From Schaalia odontolytica (lineage in GTDB: Bacteria; Actinomycetota; Actinomycetes; Actinomycetales; Actinomycetaceae), in the NCBI GenBank assembly GCA_958415245.1, contig CATYYP010000030.1, forward strand, positions 1 to 11,286: DNA of 11,286 bases, written 5' to 3'. Shown one piece after another: positions 1 to 6,083 of the stretch. The stretch's first letter is position 1; every line of letters starts with the position of its first letter. The position numbers were made by a program, and so were the translations under genes. A model generated the notes under the pieces. That model saw only the letters and a program-made list of their open reading frames with translations, was not told the origin of the DNA and searched no databases.

Positions 1-301
1 GTGGGGAGCATCCCTCAAGCGTGGCCGCCACATGGGGGACCTGCCCGCGCCGACCTCGCGCTCGCTCGCGTGGTTTGTGCGCGAGGCATGGCCCTCGCCC
101 TTCACCGGCGTCGAATACACCGAGGGGATCCTGGATGAGGACGAAGACCTGGGCCTCGTCGTCGCATCCGAATCCCTCGTGCTGTTCGGCGATGGCATGG
201 AATCCGACCGCCTGACCCTCACGTGGGGACAAAGCGTACGGATTTCGCGCGCCCCGCGCGCCCTGTCCCTGGTCGATCCCGCCGGACTGGGGGAGGGGTG
301 A
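1..301 (+). CDS. NAD-kinase-like / 'sugar kinase' protein, C-terminal fragment (5' cut by window edge)
   Basis: The frame beginning at base 2 is open from the window edge to a TGA at 299-301, giving 99 residues; the start lies outside the window. The tail has a run like FVREAWPSP, then a beta-rich stretch LVLFGDGMESDRLTLTWGQ and a final VRISR..RALSLV. From memory this matches the C-terminus of an actinobacterial family annotated as NAD(+)/NADH kinase or 'sugar kinase', which has the NAD-kinase/diacylglycerol-kinase fold. In NAD kinases this region is the beta-sandwich domain that helps bind NAD. The N-terminal GGDG-type ATP site is not in the window, so activity cannot be judged. The first internal ATG (base 32) falls inside the conserved stretch and is not a real start. 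It converges on the sirtuin gene with 24 bp between the two stops. The family call is moderately sure; the substrate is not. Confidence 0.6.
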   Translation, partial: WGASLKRGRHMGDLPAPTSRSLAWFVREAWPSPFTGVEYTEGILDEDEDLGLVVASESLVLFGDGMESDRLTLTWGQSVRISRAPRALSLVDPAGLGEG

Positions 302-325
302 TCCTGTGGGTTCGTGCGCCAACGC

Positions 326-1081
326 CTACGCAGGCAGAACACCCCGCGCGCGCAGCTCGTCCATGACGCGGTCGAGGGTCGCGCCCACCGGCTCGCGAAC
401 GATCAGGTCGGCGTGCCCGTCAGCCGAGGTTGGGGTGGCGTTCATGAGCACCAGATGGTCCCCGGAGAAATAGTTGATGAGGCCCGCCGCCGGGTAGACC
501 ACGAGGGACGTGCCCGCCACGATCAGCGTGGATGCCCGCGAGATGGCGGATACGGCGGCCTCGATGACGCCCTGGTCGAGGGCCTCGCCGTACATGACGA
601 TGTCGGGGCGCATCTGCGAGGCGCACGACGGGCACGCGGGCACGGGGTCCCCGTCAACCGTGACGGCATCCTCCAATGAAGCGACTGCCCCACAGCTCGT
701 GCACACGAGCCGCTCCCAATTGCCGTGCAACTCCCACACGGCGCGCGACCCGGCCCGCTGGTGCAGGCCGTCGATGTTCTGCGTAATGACCGCGTCCAGG
801 CGCCCCGCGGCTTCCAGTGACGCCAGTGCCCTGTGCGCGCCGTTGGGCTCCACCGGACGGTAGATCTCGTGGAACCACTCCCAGTAGGCCTGCGGGTGCT
901 GCTCAAAGAAGTCGATACTCAGCACCGTCTCCAGGGGAATCTCGCGCTCCTGAAAGTAGAAGCCGTTTGCGCCGCGAAAGTCCGGGATACCAGACTCGGT
1001 GGACACGCCCGCGCCGCCGAAAAACACGGTGGACGGTGACTGAGCGATCCATTCCGCCAGGGTCGAAACGTCGTCGTTCAT
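326..1081 (-). CDS. cobB: NAD-dependent protein deacylase, Sir2 family (sirtuin)
   Basis: A 251-residue cytoplasmic enzyme, the usual size for a bacterial single-domain sirtuin, predicted to remove acetyl or other acyl groups from lysines using NAD+. Visible motifs: the NAD-binding loop GGAGVSTESGIPDFRG at about 22-37; TQNIDGLH at 100-107; catalytic His119 in ELHGN; a zinc site from Cys127/Cys130 (CTSC) and Cys150/Cys153 (CPSC); MYGEALD at 163-169; and GTSLVVYPAA at 190-199. All catalytic and zinc ligands are present. The MYGE segment lacks the Tyr/Arg pair that marks CobB-type desuccinylases in the region where I would expect it, but I did not place it by alignment, so acyl specificity is open. 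The ATG at 1079-1081 has a strong AGGAGG site five bases upstream. It is the last gene of the pta-ackA-sirtuin run, 88 bp after the ackA stop, and no separate promoter is obvious. The symbol follows common bacterial usage. Confidence 0.93.
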   Translation of the reverse strand: MNDDVSTLAEWIAQSPSTVFFGGAGVSTESGIPDFRGANGFYFQEREIPLETVLSIDFFEQHPQAYWEWFHEIYRPVEPNGAHRALASLEAAGRLDAVITQNIDGLHQRAGSRAVWELHGNWERLVCTSCGAVASLEDAVTVDGDPVPACPSCASQMRPDIVMYGEALDQGVIEAAVSAISRASTLIVAGTSLVVYPAAGLINYFSGDHLVLMNATPTSADGHADLIVREPVGATLDRVMDELRARGVLPA

Positions 1082-1086
1082 GAGGG

Positions 1087-1092
1087 CCTCCT
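1087..1092 (-). promoter_or_regulatory. Ribosome binding site of the sirtuin gene
   Basis: The minus strand reads AGGAGG five bases before the ATG at 1081. This is a near-perfect Shine-Dalgarno site and fixes the start. It suggests the sirtuin is translated independently of ackA even if co-transcribed. Confidence 0.75.
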
Positions 1093-1121
1093 CGCTCGCG
1101 CTACATTCCCAGGATACGCCC

Positions 1122-1154
1122 GAGGCCGGGGCTCCACGTGGGAACCCCGGCCTC
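1122..1154 (-). terminator. Strong hairpin between ackA and the sirtuin gene
   Basis: Bases 1122-1135 pair with 1141-1154 around a 5-nt loop (1136-1140), beginning 15 bp past the ackA stop. On the plus strand position 1132/1144 is a C-A mismatch, but in minus-strand RNA it becomes a G-U wobble, so all 14 pairs form only in the ackA-direction transcript. No clear U-run follows, so it may be a partial terminator, an mRNA-stabilising 3' hairpin or a processing site rather than a full stop. Confidence 0.6.
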
Positions 1155-1169
1155 GAACAAACCTGAGAA

Positions 1170-2369
1170 TCAGGCGAAGGTCAGCGCCTGGCGGGCGATC
1201 GCCAGCTCCTCGTTGGTCGGGTAGACGACGAGGGTGACGGCCGAGTCGGGAGCGGACACGATGCGCGGCTCCTTGATACGGCCCTTGTTGGCCTCGACGT
1301 CGATCTTGACGCCGAAGGGGGCGAGGGCCTCGGCCAGCTCGCGGCGCACGTCGTCGTCGTTCTCACCGATGCCGGCAGTGAAGGTGATAACGTCCAGGCC
1401 GCCGAGCTCAGCGGCGTAGGAACCCACGTACTTCAGCAGGCGGTTGATGTACACGTCCATGGCGGTACGGGCGCGCTTGGAAGCCTCGGGGTCGGAGGTG
1501 TTGTTGATGACCTCCCACACGGAGCGCATGTCGGACTCGCCGGTCATGCCCTTCATGCCGGACTTCTTGTTGAAGAGAGTGTCGACCTCGTCGACGGTCA
1601 TGCCGGCGACGCGCTGCAGGTGGAAGACGACGGCCGGGTCGATGTCGCCGGTGCGGGTGCCCATCATGAGGCCCTCGAGGGGGGTCAGGCCCATGGAGGT
1701 GTCGATCGGCTTGCCGTTCTTGACGGCGGAGGCGGACGCGCCGTTGCCCAGGTGCAGGACGATCTGCTTGAGGTCGTCGCGGCCTAGCATCTTGGAGATT
1801 TCCTGGGAGACGAACTGGTGGGAGGTGCCGTGGGCGCCGTAGCGGCGCACCGAGTACTTCTCGGCGGTTTCGGTTTCGAGGGCGTACAGGGCGGCCTTGT
1901 CGGGCAGCTGCTGGAAGAACGCGGTGTCGAAGACGGCGACGTGGGGGACGTCGGGCATGAGCTCGCGCGCCACGTCGATGCCCTTGAGGTGGGCGGGGTT
2001 GTGCAGCGGAGCCAGCGGGCACAGCTCTTCGATCAGGTTGCGGACCTCGTCGGTGATGAGGGCCGGGCCGTCGAAGTAGCGGCCGCCCTGAACGACGCGA
2101 TGGCCGACGGCGAGGATGTGGGCCTCGGCCAGGGACGGGCCCTCCGTGTCGAAGAGACGCAGGACCTCACGCATGCCGACGGTGTGGTCGGGAACCGGGA
2201 GCTCTTCCTTGGTGACGGCGTCGCCGTGCTCATGCTTGATGAGGCCGGTGGTGTCGCCGATGCGCTCGACGATGCCCTTGGCGATGGCGTCGCCGGTTTC
2301 GGGGTCGACGAGCTGGTACTTGATGGAGGAGGAGCCGGAGTTAATGACGAGGACGGAGGACGAGGACAC
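1170..2369 (-). CDS. ackA: Acetate kinase
   Basis: A 399-residue ASKHA-fold kinase that transfers phosphate between acetyl phosphate and ADP, making ATP and acetate in the Pta-AckA pathway. Motifs, numbered from the chosen start: VLVINSGSSSIK (6-17, phosphate-binding loop with Asn10), HRVVQGG (90-96, Arg91), FDTAF (Asp148), RRYGAHGTSH (His180 and His184), LHLGNGAS (205-212), GTRTGDIDP (Arg239) and FTAGIGEN near the C-terminus. These are the residues known to bind acetyl phosphate and the transferred phosphoryl group. HRVVQGG has Gln, and YGAHG has Ala, where most family members have His and Phe. An in-frame upstream ATG at 2435 would add 22 residues with no homology. The GTG at 2367-2369 is preferred because AAAGG sits seven bases upstream and the product then begins just before the conserved strand. 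It lies 97 bp downstream of pta on the same strand. Confidence 0.96.
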   Translation of the reverse strand: MSSSSVLVINSGSSSIKYQLVDPETGDAIAKGIVERIGDTTGLIKHEHGDAVTKEELPVPDHTVGMREVLRLFDTEGPSLAEAHILAVGHRVVQGGRYFDGPALITDEVRNLIEELCPLAPLHNPAHLKGIDVARELMPDVPHVAVFDTAFFQQLPDKAALYALETETAEKYSVRRYGAHGTSHQFVSQEISKMLGRDDLKQIVLHLGNGASASAVKNGKPIDTSMGLTPLEGLMMGTRTGDIDPAVVFHLQRVAGMTVDEVDTLFNKKSGMKGMTGESDMRSVWEVINNTSDPEASKRARTAMDVYINRLLKYVGSYAAELGGLDVITFTAGIGENDDDVRRELAEALAPFGVKIDVEANKGRIKEPRIVSAPDSAVTLVVYPTNEELAIARQALTFA

Positions 2370-2376
2370 GCGTTCG

Positions 2377-2381
2377 CCTTT
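2377..2381 (-). promoter_or_regulatory. Ribosome binding site deciding the GTG start of ackA
   Basis: The minus strand reads AAAGG seven bases before the GTG at 2369. This supports the shorter 399-residue product over the extended frame from 2435, whose extra leader crosses the intergenic hairpin. Confidence 0.6.
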
Positions 2382-2400
2382 CGTATTGGGGGATGGGAAG

Positions 2401-2458
2401 GAAAAAGTACGAGGCCGGGGCCCGGTTCGTATCAATACTAACCGGACCCCGGGACCTC
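2401..2458 (-). terminator. Hairpin plus U-run in the pta-ackA gap (candidate terminator or attenuator)
   Basis: Bases 2416-2427 pair with 2440-2451 (12 bp; the one plus-strand mismatch becomes a U-G wobble in minus-strand RNA). An outer GAGG/CCTC arm (2411-2414 with 2455-2458) extends it. Reading in the pta-to-ackA direction, the hairpin is followed by GTAC and then five T residues (2402-2406), which resembles an intrinsic terminator. It sits before the ackA start, so it could lower ackA expression relative to pta. The loop also contains a -10-like TAGTAT at 2435-2440, so ackA may instead have its own promoter here. Confidence 0.55.
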
Positions 2459-2466
2459 AGTCCCGT

Positions 2467-3945
2467 TCAGCCCTGGGCCTGGACGGCGGTCAGGGCGACG
2501 GTGTTGACGATGTCTTCGACGAGGGCGCCGCGCGACAGGTCGTTGACGGGCTTGTTGAGGCCCTGCAGGACGGGGCCAACGGCGAGCGCGCCGGAGGAGC
2601 GCTGGACCGCCTTGTAGCCGATGTTTCCGGCTTCCAGCGACGGGAAGACGAAGACGGTGGCCTTGCCGGCGACCTCGGAGCCGGGCAGCTTGGTGGCGGC
2701 GACGGCCTCGTCGACGGCTGCGTCGAACTGGATGGGGCCTTCGATGGCCAGCTCGGGGGCCTTCTCGCGGGCGAGGCGGGTGGCCTCGACGACGGCGTCA
2801 ACGTCCGGGCCGGATCCGGAGGTGCCGGTGGAGTAGGAGAGCATGGCGACGCGCGGGGTGACGCCGAACTGGGCGGCGGTGCGCGCGGAGGTAACGGCGA
2901 TGTCGGCGAGCTGCTCGGGCGTGGGGTTGGGGTTGACGGCGCAGTCGCCGAATGCCCACACGCGGTCCTTCATCGCCATGAGGAAGATGGAGGAGACGAC
3001 GGAGACGCCGGGGGCGGTCTTGATGATCTGGAAGGAGGGGACGATCGTGTGCGCGGTCGTGTGGGCAGCGCCCGAGACCATGCCGTCGGCGTCGCCCATG
3101 TGGACCATCATGGTGCCGAAGTAGGACACGTCGGTGACCTTCTCGCGGGCCTGCTCGAGGGTGACGCCCTTCTTGGCGCGCAGGCGCGCGAACTCCTCGG
3201 CGTAGCGCTCGAGGTAGGCGGGATCGTTCACGGAGACGACCTGGGCGGCGCTCAGGTCGAGGCCGAGCTCGCCGGCGCGCTTGGCAACGTAGTCGGCGTC
3301 GCCCACGAAGGTGATGTCGGCGATGCCGGCGGCGAGGACCTGGGCGGCGGCCTGCAGGACGCGGTCGTCGTCGGGCTCGGGCAGGACGATGCGCTTGCGC
3401 TCGGCGCGGGCGCGCTCGATGAGGTCCGCCTGGAAGGCGAGCGGGGTGACTGCGGTGGGGGCTGCGGTGGCGCGCAGGGTGGCCGCGGCCTCGTCGCCCA
3501 GCGGCAGGGTCAGGACGGGGACGTCGGCCTGAAGCGCGGGGGCGCCGCCGGTCAGGACGACGGCGACGACGGAGGCGGCAGCGGCCTTGGCGCGCAGGCG
3601 AGCGGCTGCGATTTCTTCGGCCAGCAGTTCGGCGCTGGCACCCTCGGCGTCGAAGGCGAGGACGACGCCGGCGCGGGTGGAGGCGGCGAGGTTCAGGTTC
3701 CAGGCCACGTGGTCGAAGGCGCGGTTCGAGGCCTCACGGGCGGGGGCGATGAGCGCGTCGTCGCCGGCGGCGCGGACGGCTTCGACCGCGGCGGGCAGAG
3801 CGGAGGCGGGACGGAGGGCGGCGTCGGTAGCCGTCGTGCCGGCCAGGGCGTCGACGGTGGCGACGCCGAGAACGCGGGCCAGCTCGTCAGTAGCGAGGGC
3901 GGCTGCCTCCGACGAACCGGGGGCGACGACAATAAAGCGGGACAC
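2467..3945 (-). CDS. pta: Phosphate acetyltransferase (short form, no DRTGG domain seen)
   Basis: Predicted to convert acetyl-CoA and phosphate to acetyl phosphate and CoA, feeding AckA. The product is 492 residues from the GTG at 3943-3945. Residues about 171-490 are the catalytic PTA/PTB domain: RIVLPEPDDDR (185-195), MMVHMGDADGMVSGAAHTT (279-297), FGDCAVNPNPT (332-342), SYSTGTSGSGPDVD (370-383) and FPSLEAGNIGYK (434-445). Residues 1-160 look like a worn version of the N-terminal P-loop-like domain of long Pta: the opening strand is kept (FIVVAPGSSEAAAL), but no Walker A Gly-Lys-Thr/Ser remains. The middle DRTGG regulatory domain of the roughly 700-residue E. coli type appears missing. As I recall, Corynebacterium Pta has a similar short form. 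The frame stays open up to 4206, but the GTG is preceded by a strong AAAGGAG (3953-3959) seven bases upstream. It is first in the pta-ackA-sirtuin run. Confidence 0.96.
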   Translation of the reverse strand: MSRFIVVAPGSSEAAALATDELARVLGVATVDALAGTTATDAALRPASALPAAVEAVRAAGDDALIAPAREASNRAFDHVAWNLNLAASTRAGVVLAFDAEGASAELLAEEIAAARLRAKAAAASVVAVVLTGGAPALQADVPVLTLPLGDEAAATLRATAAPTAVTPLAFQADLIERARAERKRIVLPEPDDDRVLQAAAQVLAAGIADITFVGDADYVAKRAGELGLDLSAAQVVSVNDPAYLERYAEEFARLRAKKGVTLEQAREKVTDVSYFGTMMVHMGDADGMVSGAAHTTAHTIVPSFQIIKTAPGVSVVSSIFLMAMKDRVWAFGDCAVNPNPTPEQLADIAVTSARTAAQFGVTPRVAMLSYSTGTSGSGPDVDAVVEATRLAREKAPELAIEGPIQFDAAVDEAVAATKLPGSEVAGKATVFVFPSLEAGNIGYKAVQRSSGALAVGPVLQGLNKPVNDLSRGALVEDIVNTVALTAVQAQG

Positions 3946-3952
3946 TCGAATG

Positions 3953-3959
3953 CTCCTTT
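3953..3959 (-). promoter_or_regulatory. Ribosome binding site deciding the GTG start of pta
   Basis: The minus strand reads AAAGGAG seven bases before the GTG at 3945. It rules out the long in-frame extension to 4206, whose 87 extra codons have no Pta-like sequence. Confidence 0.8.
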
Positions 3960-3999
3960 GATGCGAGAAATATGTTGCGGGTCTCAGGGACCTTTGGAC

Positions 4000-4008
4000 C
4001 AATACTAA
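4000..4008 (-). promoter_or_regulatory. Candidate -10 region of the pta promoter
   Basis: The minus strand reads TTAGTATTG, containing TAGTAT (4 of 6 matches to TATAAT), about 57 bp before the pta start in a locally AT-rich stretch. No good -35 box is visible at 16-18 bp. The same nine bases recur upstream of ackA at 2433-2441, which suggests a shared promoter or regulator site. Confidence 0.35.
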
Positions 4009-4092
4009 ACCCGTGTGACTCTTATTCCTATTCTTTTGAAAAGACGAGGCCGTGGTTGGCTTGGCGGGACGCAGGTGAGCGCGCGCATGATG

Positions 4093-4104
4093 ACGAGCGC
4101 TCGT
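4093..4104. promoter_or_regulatory. Perfect 12-bp palindrome (candidate operator)
   Basis: ACGAGCGCTCGT is its own reverse complement. It lies four bases upstream of the -10-like box of the DUF3017 gene, in the divergent region shared with pta. The size and place fit a binding site for a dimeric repressor, but no specific regulator is recognised and the flanks do not extend the symmetry. Confidence 0.35.
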
Positions 4105-4108
4105 GCGA

Positions 4109-4114
4109 TAGGGT
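4109..4114 (+). promoter_or_regulatory. -10 box of a probable leaderless promoter (DUF3017 gene)
   Basis: TAGGGT fits the TANNNT pattern of actinobacterial -10 boxes and ends six bases before the GTG at 4121. That spacing would place the transcription start at or next to the start codon. There is no convincing Shine-Dalgarno site, as expected for a leaderless message. No clear -35 box is seen. Confidence 0.5.
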
Positions 4115-4120
4115 AGGGGC

Positions 4121-4411
4121 GTGATTAACGAGGAAAAGAACGCGCGCGCACGAGTAGGTGCGTGGCTTGGCGCTGCCCTGAGTGCGCTCGGCGTTCTTGG
4201 TGTCATCGCGCTGGCCGTGAGCGATCACCGTCATCGCGCGGTCCTGCTCATGGTCGCTGTCCTCGTTGGCATGGGTGCTCTGCGTCTGTGGACACCGGGA
4301 CGGCCCTGGTTTGCGTCGCGAGCTCGTCTGATGGATGTCGCGGTGTACGTGATTCTCGCCGCGATTATTTGGTGGTTTGCCCCCTACGTCTCCACCCTGG
4401 CGGTGCGCTAA
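4121..4411 (+). CDS. DUF3017 family small membrane protein
   Basis: A 96-residue hydrophobic protein of unknown function. It has a short charged N-terminus (EEKNARAR) and three predicted membrane segments at about 12-34, 38-57 and 70-93. Between the second and third lies a conserved-looking RLWTPGRPWFASRARLMDV stretch. The order of hydrophobic helix, R-L, proline loop, S-R..-D-V and final helix resembles actinobacterial DUF3017 proteins as I remember them; no function is established. The GTG start follows a leaderless-type -10 box. It is divergent from pta and about 170 bp upstream of the symporter gene. In many actinobacteria this family sits next to folD, which is not the case here, so the neighbours give no clue to its job. 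Confidence 0.72.
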   Translation: MINEEKNARARVGAWLGAALSALGVLGVIALAVSDHRHRAVLLMVAVLVGMGALRLWTPGRPWFASRARLMDVAVYVILAAIIWWFAPYVSTLAVR

Positions 4412-4414
4412 AAA

Positions 4415-4428
4415 CACTGGGAACAGTG
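4415..4428 (+). terminator. Small hairpin after the DUF3017 gene (weak)
   Basis: CACTG and CAGTG form a 5-bp stem closed by a GGAA tetraloop, starting four bases after the TAA. It is short and has no following T-run, so termination is doubtful. The rest of the gap to 4537 holds nothing else I recognise. Confidence 0.25.
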
Positions 4429-4537
4429 GTGTTACGAGCGGTGGTCAGCTCGGACGGGCACGACATTTCTTCCGTGATTTTTGCCGCATCTATCCCGAAT
4501 CCTGGTTACCGCTTCAAGAATTCGTAAAGCTCGGGCA

Positions 4538-4546
4538 TGCTATGAG
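4538..4546 (+). promoter_or_regulatory. Extended -10 promoter candidate for the symporter gene
   Basis: TGCTATGAG resembles an extended -10 (TGnTATnnn) ending 33 bp before the ATG at 4580. No clear -35 is present, which is tolerable for extended -10 promoters. The predicted leader would be about 27 nt and contains the ribosome binding site at 4568. Confidence 0.35.
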
Positions 4547-4567
4547 CGACCCATCATCCCTAGTTTC

Positions 4568-4573
4568 AAGGTG
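4568..4573 (+). promoter_or_regulatory. Ribosome binding site deciding the symporter start
   Basis: AAGGTG ends six bases before the ATG at 4580. It overlaps an in-frame GTG (4571), which would use no good site of its own. This favours 4580 over the longer in-frame extension. Confidence 0.55.
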
Positions 4574-4579
4574 AAAGAC

Positions 4580-5911
4580 ATGCGCGCGTTCCTGCGTAAA
4601 TCCGGAATCCTCGTGTGGGTGATCGCTGCGATCATCCTTGCGACCGTCCTCGGATCCGTCCGTATTGGCGGCGACCACCTGGTTCCTGTTGAGATCGGCC
4701 GTATTTTCGCGACCTTCTCGGCGATCTTCAGCCAGTTCCTGTCCTTCTCTATCCCGCTGATCATCATCGGCCTCGTGACCCCCGCTATCGCGGACCTGGG
4801 CCGAGGTGCGGGCAAGTGGCTGGGCATCACGACGGCGATCGCCTACGCGTCGACGCTCTTCTCGGGCTTCCTCACCTACCTGGTGTGTGCGTCCCTGTTC
4901 CCGCGTCTCCTTGCGTCCACCCAGCTGGCCGACGTGGCCGAGCCGGGCAGTGCCCTCGAGTCCTACTTCACGATCGAGATGCCCGCGCCGCTGCAGGTGA
5001 TGACGGCGCTGCTCCTGTCCTTCGTGGTGGGCCTGGGCCTGTCGATGGTCCCGCGCGGCGTGCTGCGTAAGGGCTTCATCGAGTTCCGCGCCATCATTAC
5101 GCGTCTCATTGAGACGATTATTATTCCGCTGCTGCCGCTGCACATCTTCGGCATCTTCCTGAACCTGACCTACACGGGCGAGGCCGCTTCGGTCATCCGC
5201 ACGCTGGTGCGCGTGGTCATCGTGGTTCTGGTCCTCGAGGTCGTCATCCTGCTGACCCAGTTCTGCTTCGCGGGCCTCGTCGCGCGTCGTAACCCCTTCA
5301 AGGCCATCCTCACGATGATGCCGGCCTACCTGACGGCACTGGGCACCTCCTCGTCCGCGGCCACCATCCCGGTGACCCTGCGTCAGACGAAGAAGAACGG
5401 CGTGTCCGACGCGGTCGCATCCTTCACGATTCCGCTGTGCGCGACGATCCACCTGGCTGGCTCGACCTCGAAGATCTTCTCCTTCGCGTTCGCCATCGTC
5501 CTGACCCAGGGCCTGACGGTGAGCTCCCTGCAGTGGGTCGGCTTTATCTTCATGCTGGGCATCACCATGGTCGCCGCCCCCGGCGTCCCCGGCGGCGCCA
5601 TCATGGCGGCCACCGGCCTGCTGAGCTCCATGCTGGGCTTCAACGATGCCCAGGTTGCGCTCATGATCGCCACGTACATCGCCCTGGACTCCTTCGGCAC
5701 CGCCACCAACGTGACGGGCGACGGCGCAATCGCGCTCATCGTGGACCGCATGGCCCACGGCTCGATCGGCAACGAGGGCGACCCGGAGAACGCTCGCGAG
5801 CTGGCGTTTGACGGTATGGCCTACCTGGACCGCGTCTCCGTCGAGGGCGTTGTTAGCCCCGAGGAGCTGGCCGACTCCGCCGCCCGCAATGGCAGCGAAA
5901 CTGTCGCCTAG
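4580..5911 (+). CDS. Dicarboxylate/amino acid:cation symporter (SDF/DAACS family), SstT-like binding site
   Basis: A 443-residue inner-membrane secondary transporter of the glutamate-transporter fold, with about eight membrane segments plus two re-entrant hairpins. Motifs: the serine-rich first hairpin GTSSSAATIPVTLRQ (from Gly255); TM7 ATIHLAGST (288-296) in place of the usual NMDGT; the second hairpin PGVPGGAI; and TM8 ALDSFGTATNVTGD (368-381). Compared with archaeal GltPh, Asp394, Asn401 and Asp405 equivalents are kept (Asp370, Asn377, Asp381). Arg397, which holds acidic side chains, is Gly373, and the sodium-ligand Asp of NMDGT is Ala293. E. coli SstT (serine/threonine) also has Ala there and a DSxxTAxN pattern, so a small neutral substrate is more likely than glutamate. 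Start: ATG 4580 with AAGGTG six bases upstream; the upstream extension to 4481 is not hydrophobic. GTG 4571 is a possible alternative. Confidence 0.88.
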   Translation: MRAFLRKSGILVWVIAAIILATVLGSVRIGGDHLVPVEIGRIFATFSAIFSQFLSFSIPLIIIGLVTPAIADLGRGAGKWLGITTAIAYASTLFSGFLTYLVCASLFPRLLASTQLADVAEPGSALESYFTIEMPAPLQVMTALLLSFVVGLGLSMVPRGVLRKGFIEFRAIITRLIETIIIPLLPLHIFGIFLNLTYTGEAASVIRTLVRVVIVVLVLEVVILLTQFCFAGLVARRNPFKAILTMMPAYLTALGTSSSAATIPVTLRQTKKNGVSDAVASFTIPLCATIHLAGSTSKIFSFAFAIVLTQGLTVSSLQWVGFIFMLGITMVAAPGVPGGAIMAATGLLSSMLGFNDAQVALMIATYIALDSFGTATNVTGDGAIALIVDRMAHGSIGNEGDPENARELAFDGMAYLDRVSVEGVVSPEELADSAARNGSETVA

Positions 5912-5928
5912 TCTCCAGTGACTGCGTG

Positions 5929-5962
5929 AGCGCGCGCCCGCCGTTGTCGGCGGGCGCGCGCT
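5929..5962 (+). terminator. Rho-independent-type terminator after the symporter gene
   Basis: A perfect GC-rich stem: 5930-5942 pairs with 5949-5961 (13 bp, plus an outer A-T pair at 5929/5962) around a 6-nt loop. It lies 18 bp after the TAG and is followed by a T-rich TTGTCGTTT. It separates the symporter transcript from pfk. Confidence 0.85.
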
Positions 5963-6017
5963 TGTCGTTTCCTCGGTAAATGGGAGTAAGGCCCTAGTGG
6001 CGGAGGCGCAGGTCACG

Positions 6018-6023
6018 TAGAAT
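6018..6023 (+). promoter_or_regulatory. -10 box of the pfk promoter
   Basis: TAGAAT matches TATAAT at 5 of 6 positions and lies about 60 bp before the pfk ATG, after the symporter terminator. No good -35 hexamer is present at 16-18 bp. The predicted leader (about 6030-6083) contains a small GGGCC/GGCCC hairpin at 6043-6056. Confidence 0.5.
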
Positions 6024-6083
6024 AGGAAACGATAGGCACACTGGGCCTCGCGGCCCGCTCCGTCAACGAAAGATGGCAGAAAA

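Noticed and set aside
2116..4008. 630-codon plus-strand open frame, Gly/Asp-rich
   Set aside because: Antisense shadow of pta and the 5' part of ackA. Low-complexity Gly-Asp-Gly composition follows from complementing Ala/Val-rich codons; there is no family likeness.
3946..4206. 87-codon N-terminal extension of pta
   Set aside because: It crosses the likely promoter, has no Pta-like sequence, and the strong AAAGGAG site points to the GTG at 3945.
4028..4417. 129-codon minus-strand frame opposite the DUF3017 gene
   Set aside because: The plus frame has three clear membrane helices and a promoter. The minus frame is a polar, low-information sequence with no ribosome binding site.
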